Shown here in pieces: positions 12,829-22,277 of a stretch of DNA of 64,000 nucleotides. The notes beneath the pieces were generated by a model. It did no database searches. It saw nothing but the letters and a program-made list of their open reading frames with translations, and was not told the DNA's origin. Every line of letters starts with the position of its first letter. The first letter of the stretch is position 1. Both the position numbers and the translations under genes were made by a program. The stretch lies in assembly GCA_950295325.1 (NCBI GenBank), contig OX485806.1, forward strand, positions 56,539,169-56,603,168, read 5' to 3'. Source of the stretch: Polytrichum commune. Taxonomy: Eukaryota; Streptophyta; Polytrichopsida; Polytrichales; Polytrichaceae.

Positions 12829-14770
12829 TATCGAGCACCGCTTCATGAGGAGTGCCCAAAACACCATGGGCACAAAAAAACCCCGGAGTGACACCCGGAA
12901 TTTATGACGCCGTTGATGAAAGGGCCCAAGTGATCCTAGTGTGGCTGAGGGCATGTTGCAACCCTTGCTAGCCCCATTAACAATATTGCCAATTTTCATT
13001 TCTAGCAAAGGTTACAATGCTAACCCTTCGCATTCCGCCATGCTAATGGTTAGCTCCTCTTACCCCGGACCTTATAGTTCATAGGAGGGAACCAGCCTTC
13101 CTACTTTACTTTCAGGACTCACCCTTTAATCTGTAACCAATTCTTAGATGTGGACTTCCATCCACGGAAATCCAATCTTATGTTGATCATCGCATTGCCG
13201 GAGCAACACTACAACAACCTGAACCATATTAGGCAACTATGGCCTCACAATGGGCCACAACTCATGAAGGCCGTGCCGATCGGTCTAGGGTGGGTGAGGC
13301 CACACCACCTCATCCATAAAAGCCTCAAGGACTCTAGGCAGGGCCCACCGTCAACAAACCTTTTGTCTCTTTAACAAGAGTTGGGGCCAAGTAGACATTT
13401 TCCCTTAGCCGTTGGGCATAGAGGCCCCCAGCAGCTTCAGACCATCATTACTTCCTTTTATGATGTCTGATGTTAACAAGCAACCATTCCATCTTCATCT
13501 ACGCTTCACGTAGATGCCGGTGCACTCCTCACTTGCCCCATTTGAGCAAGTATTGAGGAAGTTATGCATGTTCAAACCTTGGCAGTCTCGGGAGCCACTC
13601 CCAGGCGACTGCTGTACCCGAGCGCTGTCCCGGGACAGTGCCCCACTCAAATTGCCGTAACTCCTAGCTCACACCTCCGATTGAGGTGATCTTGAGCATT
13701 CTAAAATCACCGCGCCATAACATACACATAGCTTATGGCCTTACCCTCATGCCTTCTAGTCTCCGTGGGTGGGAGGCGTTCTCAACGCCCGGGGCCCTCG
13801 CCCACAATAGGATCACTTGGGCCCTCTCACCAATGGTGGCACAAGTCCCGGGTGTCACTCCGGGGTCCCCCTTGTGCCCATGATGTTTTGGGCACTCCTC
13901 ATGGAGAGGTGCGTGACAGGGCCCTAGGCATTGAGAACGCCTCCCACCCACGGAGACTAAGAATTACAAAGGTAAAAGCATAAGCTATGCGTAGCTTATA
14001 GCATGCAAATTCTAGAATGCTCAAGAATACCTCAATCGAAGGTGTGAGCTAGGAGATATGACAATTCAAGTGGGGCCCTGTCTCAAGACAAAGCCTTGGG
14101 ATTAGAGTAGCTTGGGAGTGGCTTCCGGGACTGCTGAGGTTTGATCAGGCATAATTTCCTTAATATTTATCCAAATGGGGAAAGCAAAGAATGCATCAGC
14201 ATCTACATAAAATGTACATGAAGATGGAGTCGTTGTTTTATAACATTCCAGATTATATAAGGAAATTATGGTGTTTTGAAGTTGCTACAAGCTTTTAGTC
14301 CCAACGGTTAAGGGAAAAATGTCTATTTGGCCCCAACCCTTGGGAGAGAGACAAAATGTTACTTGACGGTGGGGTAGGGGTTTTACCCAAAGTCCTACAG
14401 GCTTATAGCGGGCGGTGTGGCCAGCCAAACCCACCCGAGGCCAAACGGCATGGCCTTCACAGGCATTGGCCCAACGTGGGGCATAATTGCTTATTATGGT
14501 TCGGGTTGTTGTAGTGTTGCTCTCGCAACTCGATGATCAATTAAAGATTGGACTTCCATGGATGGATGTCCACATTTAAACATTGGCTACCAATTAAAGG
14601 GAGAATCCCGAATGGAAGAATGGGAGGGTTGGCCCCCTTCTATGGGCTAAGAGGTCCACGGTATAGGGAGCTAACCATCGCATGGCAAAATGCCAAGGGT
14701 TAGTGCTTGTGGGTTTTGCTAGAGTTGAAAAATAACTAAGATTGTTAAGGGGCACTATCAAGTTGCGATA
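12829..14770 (+). repeat. Solo LTR (outer copy), interrupted by an opposite-strand LTR
   Basis: One copy of the LTR family starts TATCGAGCACC (family start TGTCGCGCACC) and ends GTTGCGATA (family end GTTGCGACA). It is flanked by ATTGG at 12,824-12,828 and GTTGG at 14,771-14,775, a 5-bp duplication with one mismatch. At 12,953 it is split by a second copy in the opposite orientation, so its halves are 12,829-12,953 and 13,919-14,770. No internal retrotransposon domain is attached. Several CpG sites have decayed to TG or CA. Confidence 0.75.
12954..13918 (-). repeat. Solo LTR (inner copy) nested in the outer LTR
   Basis: The minus-strand copy runs from TGTTGCAACCC (the reversed 3' end) to GCGTGACA (the reversed 5' end), 965 bp. 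It is flanked by GGGCA (12,949-12,953) and GGGCC (13,919-13,923). The second matches the expected target inside the outer LTR, giving a 5-bp duplication with one change. The GC-rich frames inside it on both strands are not genes. Confidence 0.75.
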
Positions 14771-15060
14771 GTTGGGGCCATGTAGATGTTTTCCCTTAGC
14801 CACTGGGCATGGGGTCCCCAACAGCTTCAAACCTTCAAAACTTCATTGTTTGATTCTTGATTCTATTAAGCAACCACTCCATTGATATTTTTCTTTGCCT
14901 ACATGTTAATAGATTTTTTACTTGCGCCATTCGGGCAAATATGATTTTTTTAATTTCAGATGTTTTGGGCACCATTTCCAAGTCACTACATTCCCATCAC
15001 ATTGTCTTTTGGAGAGTTGGGCGTTGTCCTTAGGCAACATCCCATTCAAATTGTTGACAC
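14771..15060 (-). repeat. Partial third copy of the same LTR family
   Basis: From GTTGGGGCC the sequence follows the reversed LTR (AAGTAGACATTTTCC-like and AGCAGCTTC-like segments) but it is more diverged and breaks off near 15,060. The outer solo LTR appears to have inserted into it. The matching piece on its other side could not be placed with confidence. Confidence 0.5.
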
Positions 15061-15155
15061 TTTATGATCCCCGCTACATTTTTGGGAAGCTTTGAGAATT
15101 TGAACAATGCATCCTCCACCCATTTTTGCAACCCACCTAAGAATATGCATTTTTT

Positions 15156-15414
15156 TGTAGAAAGTAGAGCATTAGATTGCTCGTAGTCAATAGAAATATA
15201 AAAAAAAAATTGAGAAAAAATAAGGTTATAATAAGGCTACCATCCTAGTCCAAAGAGGGATACAAGTTATCTAATATTGTTTGTGTGAACCAATGAAGAA
15301 AAAAACAATAAAAAACAAAGCAATGAGAGTATAAAACCATCTCATTTCAAGCATTGTTCATATGTCTTTGTATAAATGTCTATGCTTATGCAATCTTATC
15401 TCTTATTGATTCCA
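15156..15414 (+). repeat. 5' LTR of the copia element
   Basis: It starts TGTAGAAAGTAGAGCATTA and ends near GATTCCA. It shares long blocks with 17,302-17,552, including GTGTGAACCAATGAAG and CTTTGTATA. The adjoining bases are not an obvious methionine-tRNA primer site. Confidence 0.75.
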
Positions 15415-15911
15415 ATAAGTGATGGACCCACCATGCAACTAAAGTGCCTAAAGATTTTATTGCATTTGAGTTTGCAGAGTGGATTTTAAGGAGTTGGAGC
15501 TTCGGAACGTTGGAGAGCTCCGAGGGTGCATTTTATTATAGTAAGTGTTTTTTTGTTTTTTTGTTTTTTCTTGAATGTAGGTTTGATGCGAGAACATGTG
15601 ATGTGAGTTTCTTGAGTGTTGGTAGGTTTGAAGGTGTTTAACTATGTAAGGTATTTGAGGTGAAAAAGATCTTATTTGATTGATTTGTATGATTTCAGTA
15701 TCTTTTGAACTCTCTTGAGGTGTAAGAAATCTTGTTTGAATGATCTAGGAGTGTGAGACATTTAAGGTAAAGAATATCTTATTTGACTGATTTAAATGTC
15801 TTTCAAAATTTTTGAGGTGTAGAATATGTAATTTAAGATATTTGAGACTATAAAGCATTTACGATGAAAGATATATTGTTTGAGTATTTCAAGTTTATAT
15901 TCAAGCATAAG

Positions 15912-16412
15912 ATGGCATCATTTGATAGCGAGGCCGCTAAAATCATTGACAAGTTTAATGAAAAAAAATTCAATTTTTGAAAGTTTAAAATTAAAATGTT
16001 GTTGAAATCTATGGATCTTTGGGATATTATGGATAGATCTGATGAACCTCCACCTTGTGATATGGATCCCAAAGTGTTGGAAGAATATCAAAGACACGTA
16101 AAAAAAACATTGACTATCATCGGCCTCAACTTGGCGAACAACCAACTTGCGCACATTAAGAGTTGCAAAGAACCCGTGAAGGCGTAGAAGAGTCTTTGCA
16201 ACATTCACAAGACGAAGAATTTGTCTAACATCATTTTCATTCGTCGCAAGTTTTTTACGTGCAAGATGCAAAAGGGTGAGGACTTGTTGGATCATGTCAA
16301 TAAGGTCAAGGGGCTCGCGGATCAATTCACTTGTTTGGAGATATTCGTGAGAGATGAAAATATTGTCATGACTATGCTCGAAAGCTTGCTGGCGTCACTT
16401 CTTTGGGCGTAA
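15912..16412 (+). pseudogene. copia gag-like fragment (UBN2 / Retrotran_gag type)
   Basis: Translation from the ATG at 15,912 gives a typical copia gag start: FxKFKIKMLLKSMDLWDIMD, later VKAxKSLCNIHKTKNLSN and a segment with KGEDLLDHVNKVKGLADQF. Gag would package the RNA. Two in-frame stops (TGA near 15,978 and TAG near 16,186) stand where tryptophan is usual, consistent with G-to-A decay. The frame is broken again near 16,410. Confidence 0.8.
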
Positions 16413-16439
16413 TAAAATCCAACGCCTTAGTTTGACAAT

Positions 16440-16930
16440 GGTTTCATGTGTAAACCGCATTAACCACTACTTTCGCCCAAAACAATTTGTCAAGGTTTTG
16501 AACATAAAATATCCTCCTTGCCATCTTCACGATGGTACCATTTGCCACGCCATATTGTTGAGGCATAAATGGGGTAAACATTTGCTTCTTGATACCACGA
16601 TCTTCCAGAAAATGGTTGAATGCCTTGAAAACAAATTCCCCGCATTGTCCAACCGAAACGTTTTGATTTTGTGCTCCGATTGTGTTTTTACGAGTGCCTT
16701 GAACTCCTTGAACTTCTTAAAGCAATTCCTTTTGGATTTCAACATATACCACCACACCTTGCTTAAAAAATCATCAATAATAGTTACAAAATACCTTGTA
16801 CCACACACGTCAAATTGTTCAATTTTCAAAGGCTTGTCCGCTCGCCTCCTTCCCTCATTTGGAATCGCAGCCTTATGTTGTTTGCCTTTGATGCTCGCTT
16901 CACAAAGCGGATCATTTGTTATACGTCAAA
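16440..16930 (-). pseudogene. copia integrase fragment, inverted
   Basis: Read on the minus strand it gives CEASIKGKQHKAAIPNEG (the GAG-pre-integrase border), then DVCGTRYFVTIIDDFLSKVW and HKIKTFRLDNAGNLF. These carry the first two aspartates of the integrase DDE core (TIIDDF and RLDNAG). The third acidic residue is not visible. Its neighbours gag and RNase H are on the plus strand, so this block was inverted after insertion or comes from a second copy. Confidence 0.8.
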
Positions 16931-16969
16931 CAAATAGGTGAGCATTTTGTGGCAATCCCCTACGTGGGT

Positions 16970-17289
16970 GATTTGATTATATTGGCAAGCAAAGTAACCC
17001 AAAAGAACGGTTTGGCTTCGGCAACTTTTGGCGGATGTGGGATATATGCAAGAAGGATCGACATCCATCATGTGTGACAATCAAGGATGCATAGCACTTG
17101 CAAAGAATCCCACACACCATTTTTGCACCAAACATATCTATGTTCAGCAATGAAACTAGACTACCAAAAGATATGTTTGAAGTATTTTCCTAGGAAATAT
17201 ATGATAGTGGACGTGCTATCCAAACCATTTCCAAAATATAGGCATCAAACATTAACAAAGGCAATGGGTTTAGAAGCCTTTGACTATTT
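16970..17289 (+). pseudogene. copia RNase H / C-terminal fragment
   Basis: Plus-strand frames give TVWLRQLLADVGYMQEGST, then MCDNQGCIALAKNPTHHFCTKHI and DVLSKPFPKYRH...MGLEAF, which match the copia RNase H end (CDNQSxIxLAKNP, TKHI, DxLTKPL). Stops and a frameshift interrupt it. It lies directly upstream of the 3' LTR, as expected. Confidence 0.85.
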
Positions 17290-17301
17290 GCAAAGTGGGA
17301 G

Positions 17302-17552
17302 TGTAGAGGGTAGAGCATTAAATTGCTTGCAATCAATAGAAATAATTAAAAAAAATTTGATTAAAAATAAGATTATCATGGGAGTTTGAAGAGGGATACG
17401 AGTTATCTCATATTATTTGTGTGAACCAATGAAGGGAAAAAAATAATAAAAAACAAAGCAAGGAGAGCATGAGACCATCACATTCCATGCATTGGTCATA
17501 TGCCTTTGTATAGGTGTCCATGCTTGTGCAATCTCATTTCCTATTAATTCCA
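17302..17552 (+). repeat. 3' LTR of the copia element
   Basis: It starts TGTAGAGGGTAGAGCATTA right after the purine tract and ends near AATTCCA. It matches 15,156-15,414 with scattered differences and small indels, so the element is not recent. Confidence 0.75.
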
Positions 17553-18036
17553 ATTCTTCATAGCAAATTCATTCATCTTAGGTGTAGCATTCATTTGAAC
17601 ATTAAAATCGCTCACATAGGCCTTAAAAGACCTGATGTGCCTCATTTGCATGAAGTTCATTCTCGCACCTAAGTCTTGCTACTCCGGCATGAACCTCTCA
17701 ACAATCCTTGAAGCCTATCCAATTCAAATTTTCCACCACCTCAAGATTTTGCTAATTCTTGCTAGTCCACCACTAAAACATATGGTATTTCCAAAAAGGC
17801 AATTACTATAGAGACTTTAGCATCCTCCTTGGGCTTTTGGACATCATAGTAGTCATTAGTTTTTAATAAAATTTCTTTCATTTTTCTTGCGTTGCCAAAC
17901 CTAGAGAAGGTACTCGGCATATTTACCTTGGCCAACGTCTTTGTTGATGAACAAGGCCATCATCACCTTTGCGTTTGTTGCTTATTTTTCTTTTACAGTA
18001 CTAGCTCAAAGACTCTAATCCTACCATGATACCACC

Positions 18037-20015
18037 TATTGCAACCATTGCTAGCTTCCCTTAGCTTATCTTCACCGTTTCTCAACTCTAGTAGGTGTCA
18101 CAAGCATTAACCGTGCACATCCCATACATGCGCATGGTTAGCTCCCCATACCTTGGACCTCCGGGCTCATACTTGGTGACCAAACTCTCATACACATGCA
18201 TTCTTATCCCATAGTCCGTAGCCAATGATAAGATGCAGAATTCTATTCAAGGAAGTCTAATATTTAGTTGATCATCGCATTGCCTCAGTAACACTACAAC
18301 AACTTGAAGCATATTTGGCAATTTGCCCCCAGGGACCAATGTTGTGTTGTTCTGTAGCAGGTGGGGTTGGTCGGAAATGTCACCTCCCCATAGAAGCCTC
18401 TAGGACTTTGGACAGGGCCCAAAATCCACCATCAAATGATATTTTTCTCTCTCCTAAGAGTTGGGACTAGGTAGATATTTTTCTTTAGCCATTGGGACTA
18501 AAGTCCCCCGACAGTTTCAAACCTCTACAACTTCATTGTCTAAAACTCTGATTTTATTGAATGACCAATCCATCAATATTAATTCTTTGCATGGATGTCA
18601 ATAGACCCCTCACTTGCCCTAGTCAGACAAGTATTGAGAGAGTTTAGGTTATTCTAACCCCAACAGTTTTGCGTGCCACACCCATAGCGTTCCTTGGAGT
18701 GTTGGGTGTTGTGCCTAGGCAACGCGCCCCTGGTGTCGCGCACCTCTCCATGAGGAGTGCCTGAAACACCATGGGCACAAGGGGGACCCCGGAGTGACAC
18801 CCGGGACTTGTGGCGCCGTTGGTGAGAGGGCCCAAGTGATCCTAGTGTGGGTGAGGGCCCCGGGCGTTGGGAACGCCTCCCACCCACGAAGACTAGGAGG
18901 CACAAGGGTAAGGCCATGAGTTATGCGTAGCTCATGGCGTGGTGATTCTAGAAAGCTCAAGAACACCTCAAGCGGAGGTGTGAGCTAGGAGTTATGGCCA
19001 TTTGAGTGGGGCGCTGTCCCGGGACAGCGCCCTGGTACAGCAGTGCCTGGGAGTGATTCCCGGGACTGCCAAGGTTCAAACAGGCATAACTTCCTCAAGA
19101 CTTGCTCAAATAGGGCAAGTGAGGAGTCCATCGGCATCTACGTGAAGCGTAGATGAGGATGAAGTGGTTGGTTGTTATGATCAGACATCATACAAGGAAG
19201 TTATGATGGTCTGAAGCTGCTAGGGGGTTCTAGGCCCAGCAGCTAAAGGAAAATGTCCACTTGGCCCCAACTCTTGGTAGAGAGACAAGAGGTTGGTTGA
19301 CGGTGGGGTAGGGGCCCCGCGTGAAGTCCTAGAGGCTTATATGGGTGAGGTGGTGTGGCCTCACCCACCCGAGGCCGAACGGCACGGCCTCCATGGGCGT
19401 TGGCCCAATGTGAGGCCATAGTTGCCTAGTATGGTTTGGGTTGTTGTAGTGTTGCTCCGGCAATGCGATGATCAACATAGGATTGGACTTCCATGGATGG
19501 AAGTCCACATTTGGGATTTGGTTAGGGATCAAGGGATGAGTCCCGAAAGCAAAGTAGGAGGGTTGGTTCCCTCCTATGAACTATGAGGTCCGGGGTAGGA
19601 GGAGCTAACCATTAGCATGGCGGAATGCGAATGGTTAGCGCTCGTAACCTTTGCTAAAATTGAAAATTGGCAAGATTGTCAAGTGGGCTTAGCAAGGGTT
19701 GCGACACCTGGAGTGTTGGGCGATGTCTTTAGGCAGCACCCCACTCAAATTGTCATATCTCATAGCTCACACCTCCGATTGGGGTGTTCTTGAGCATTTT
19801 AGAATGTGGACGCCATAAGCTACCCGATGCTTATGGCTTTATCCCTGTACGTCCTAGTCTCTGTGGGTGGGAGGCATTTTCAACGTCCAGGGTCCTCACC
19901 CACATTAGGATCATTTGGGCCCTCTCACCTATGGTGCCACAAGTCCCATGTGTCACTCCAAGGCCCTTTTGTGCCCATGGTGTTGCAACCACTTTTCATG
20001 GAGAGGTGCGCGACA
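18037..20015 (-). repeat. Older LTR copy (minus strand) split by a younger one
   Basis: The minus-strand LTR runs from TATTGCAACC (18,037) to GTGCGCGACA (20,015). It is interrupted at 18,734-19,706 by a plus-strand copy, with which it shares sequence throughout in reverse. The outer flanks (CCACC and CTCAT) do not match, so either the duplication has decayed or this LTR is left from a rearranged element. Confidence 0.65.
18734..19706 (+). repeat. Solo LTR, 973 bp, with perfect 5-bp target duplication
   Basis: It begins TGTCGCGCACC and ends GGGTTGCGACA, so it has the TG...CA ends and a 6-bp terminal inversion (TGTCGC/GCGACA). It is flanked on both sides by CCTGG (18,729-18,733 and 19,707-19,711). 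This is the best-preserved copy of the family in the window. It has no coding content of its own; the GC-rich frames seen in it are chance. Confidence 0.85.
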
Positions 20016-21641
20016 CTCATTTCAAACTTTATCTCTTTACTTCAGTGTTTTGGTATATGGGTAGAATTTGAACTTCATGTTGTGATTTTCCACATTTCAT
20101 AGGGAATATTGTCAATGCAAAGGAGGTGGGCAATGTCAACGGGAGGCGTTTGTATGAATGATACCAACTGCAATTCAAGTTACTCGGTTTTACTAGTGTT
20201 GTTAATCACAAACCATGTTTTCAATATTTTTGAAGTTGAAATTGCTCTCATTTGTGGATGCCTATGATAGTCTAAGACTTATTAGATCTTGCAAGTGTGT
20301 TGAGAATAGATATTGTTTAGTTCCCAACAAACTGTAGAATTCATAGCAAAAAAGGATGAGATTTAAGATTTAATCTTGCTTGATGACCTCGACCACATGA
20401 TATATAGTTGTAGCTATTCTTACACCTAGCAAGAACCTTTAGGTTCAAGTGCGTTGAATCTCGGTATTTATTTGTAGATTTATTTTCCAACCACAAATTC
20501 TAAATTATGAATTGTTCTTTATTGCTTCGTACATACAAATCATCTTTTTGCTAGATTGTTGAAATCATTTGTTGTGCAACATCTTTACACATTCATCTAT
20601 TGTCATATATTGCCAAGATCACCTAATATATAGAAGGTTGGATTTATTTCTTAAATACTCAAAATAAGATGATAGTCAATACTATGGTTTATTAATGCCC
20701 TTACATAAAAATATGACCACTACATTGTTTATAATGAAAGTCCCAAATCTCCAATTACTAAGGAAGACCAAAGGTATTTTTTTTGTGAATGTTTAGGAGG
20801 ACAACCACCATGATCTCATCATGCCTCTACTTGCTTGTTCTAGAATTAGCGGTGAGAGTATTGACACTTATGGCATCGGACCTTAAGTCCACTTTGGAAA
20901 GTATTGAGGTTGGTTGGATATTTGTAGAATAAAATTAAACCTTTAGAAAATTTATTTTGATAAGTTTGCATGATCACCAATGACACTTGAGGTCTTCATA
21001 CTATAATTTTGTGGATGAAGTACTAAGAAAAATTAAGTCATGATTGTTAGATTAACAGTGAGGTTGGTCAAAGTCCAAAGATATTGAAGGGGATTGGGAC
21101 AAAAATTGAGGAAGATAAAAATAGAGGTGGAGGAGTTCAGATCTTTAAAGATCCAAGACCAAAGTCACAAAAAAAAGATATGAGATATGCCTGAATGGAG
21201 TTTAAATTTATTTTCCCCTTACAAAGGATTCCTTCAAGCGGTGGGCAATGAGATTTTTTAGTTTTTGCCTCCAAAGGTTATACTTATCTTGGACACACTT
21301 ATGAAGAATTTAACCAATGTTTGACTTTCATCTATTAATTTCATTCATCATTGACTTAGTAATGTCAAATGATGCTTATTAAAATAGAATCCCCCATTGC
21401 CAAATAGAATTTGCAAAGTCAAAAGGAATGTCAATTAGTCAATCTTGTTCGGCTCCACTTATTTGATCGTATTGGCGTGTAATCACCTTAGATTTTTCAT
21501 TTTTGAAATAATCAAAAGCTATATCTTTATTTACCATTTGTTCTTTGCATTTAGCTTTGTCAATCCTAGAAAATCCACCAATTATTCTTTGGTGTCCATT
21601 GCTTCAAGATTTTATCTATTAAGCTGATATCCATTTTAAAG
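20016..21641. other. No gene recognised, AT-rich
   Basis: The stretch between the nested LTRs and the left end of the giant element shows only short frames and no transposon motif that I recognise. It ends with TTCT, the probable target duplication of the giant element. Confidence 0.4.
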
Positions 21642-21645
21642 TTCT

Positions 21646-21674
21646 AACACTATATTCGTTAAATTGAGATTTTT
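21646..21674 (+). repeat. Left terminal inverted repeat of the giant element
   Basis: AACACTATATTCGTTAAATT then GAGATTTTT. Its reverse complement is at 50,220-50,248 with one or two late mismatches. A CACTA-like core starts at its third base, but the flanking bases fit a 4-bp duplication outside AA better than a 3-bp one outside CACTA. Confidence 0.7.
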
Positions 21675-21806
21675 TGGGCATTTTGAGACATTCACAGAAA
21701 TAAGAACAAGGATAAATGGAACACATATTGGTGAAAGTTGTAAGATGCGAACACTTTGAAGCGGGTGTTTAGACCAAGAACCCCATTAATAACTCATATT
21801 TGTGAT

Positions 21807-22030
21807 GGTTTAGGGTGGGCAATCCAAACCTTAGACCAAATTGAAGGGGAAATCTTAAAACATTCATATTAATGCACACAAAATATGAGAGCTTGTATGA
21901 ATATGGTTTAGGTAGGGCACTCCAAACCATAGATCTTATTGAAGGGAAAATCTTAAAACATTCATATTAATGCATACAAAATATGAGAGCTTGTATAAAT
22001 ATGGTTTAGGTAGGGCACTCCAAACCTTAG
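21807..22030 (+). repeat. Subterminal tandem repeats with degenerate palindromes
   Basis: Three copies of a roughly 100-bp unit each contain GGTTTAGG followed by a TAGGGCACTCC-like core and CAAACC (at 21,807, 21,903 and 22,003). This differs from the internal palindrome (GG-centre form) by C-to-T or G-to-A type changes. The same motif occurs reversed at 50,036-50,056 near the other end. Subterminal repeats of this kind serve as transposase-binding sites in several DNA transposon families; that role here is inferred. Confidence 0.6.
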
Positions 22031-22130
22031 ACCATATTGAAGGGGAAAATCATGTGACACTTATATTATTGCAAAAAAAAACATACAAAGTATGGCATGT
22101 AAAATGCATAGCATGCTAACACCACACATC

Positions 22131-22277
22131 CATTGGATAGTGCGACCCAAAATCATATTGCCTATGGCCCAAAACCCTACGCCTACTATAGCCTATCTAG
22201 CCTTGGATAGTGCAACCCAAAATCATATTGCCTATGGCCCAAAACCCTACGCCTACTATAGCCTATCTAGCCTTGGA
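22131..22277 (+). repeat. Tandem duplication of about 74 bp
   Basis: Two nearly identical direct copies, each containing CCCAAAATCATATTGCC and CCTACGCCTACTATAGCC, lie next to each other. The second overlaps the end of gene A's last exon. Recent slippage or unequal exchange is likely. Confidence 0.8.

Larger units (their letters stand above)
15156..17552 (+). mobile_element. Decayed Ty1/copia retrotransposon with an inverted internal block
   Basis: Two similar direct repeats of about 255 bp bound it. The internal order is gag (plus strand), integrase (minus strand), RNase H (plus strand), so the middle block lies inverted relative to the rest. A purine-rich tract (CAAAGTGGGAG) directly precedes the 3' LTR. 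The reverse transcriptase core is missing. I found no clear 5-bp target duplication (TTTTT versus ATTCT). The element is internally deleted and not autonomous. Confidence 0.85.

Noticed and set aside
13733-13983. Open frames on both strands in the GC-rich LTRs (also 18,644-18,966 and 55,347-55,640)
   Set aside because: They repeat with every LTR copy in either orientation, have no conserved motif and shift with indels between copies.
16432-16941. Plus-strand 169-codon frame
   Set aside because: The opposite strand encodes a clear copia integrase, so this is antisense.
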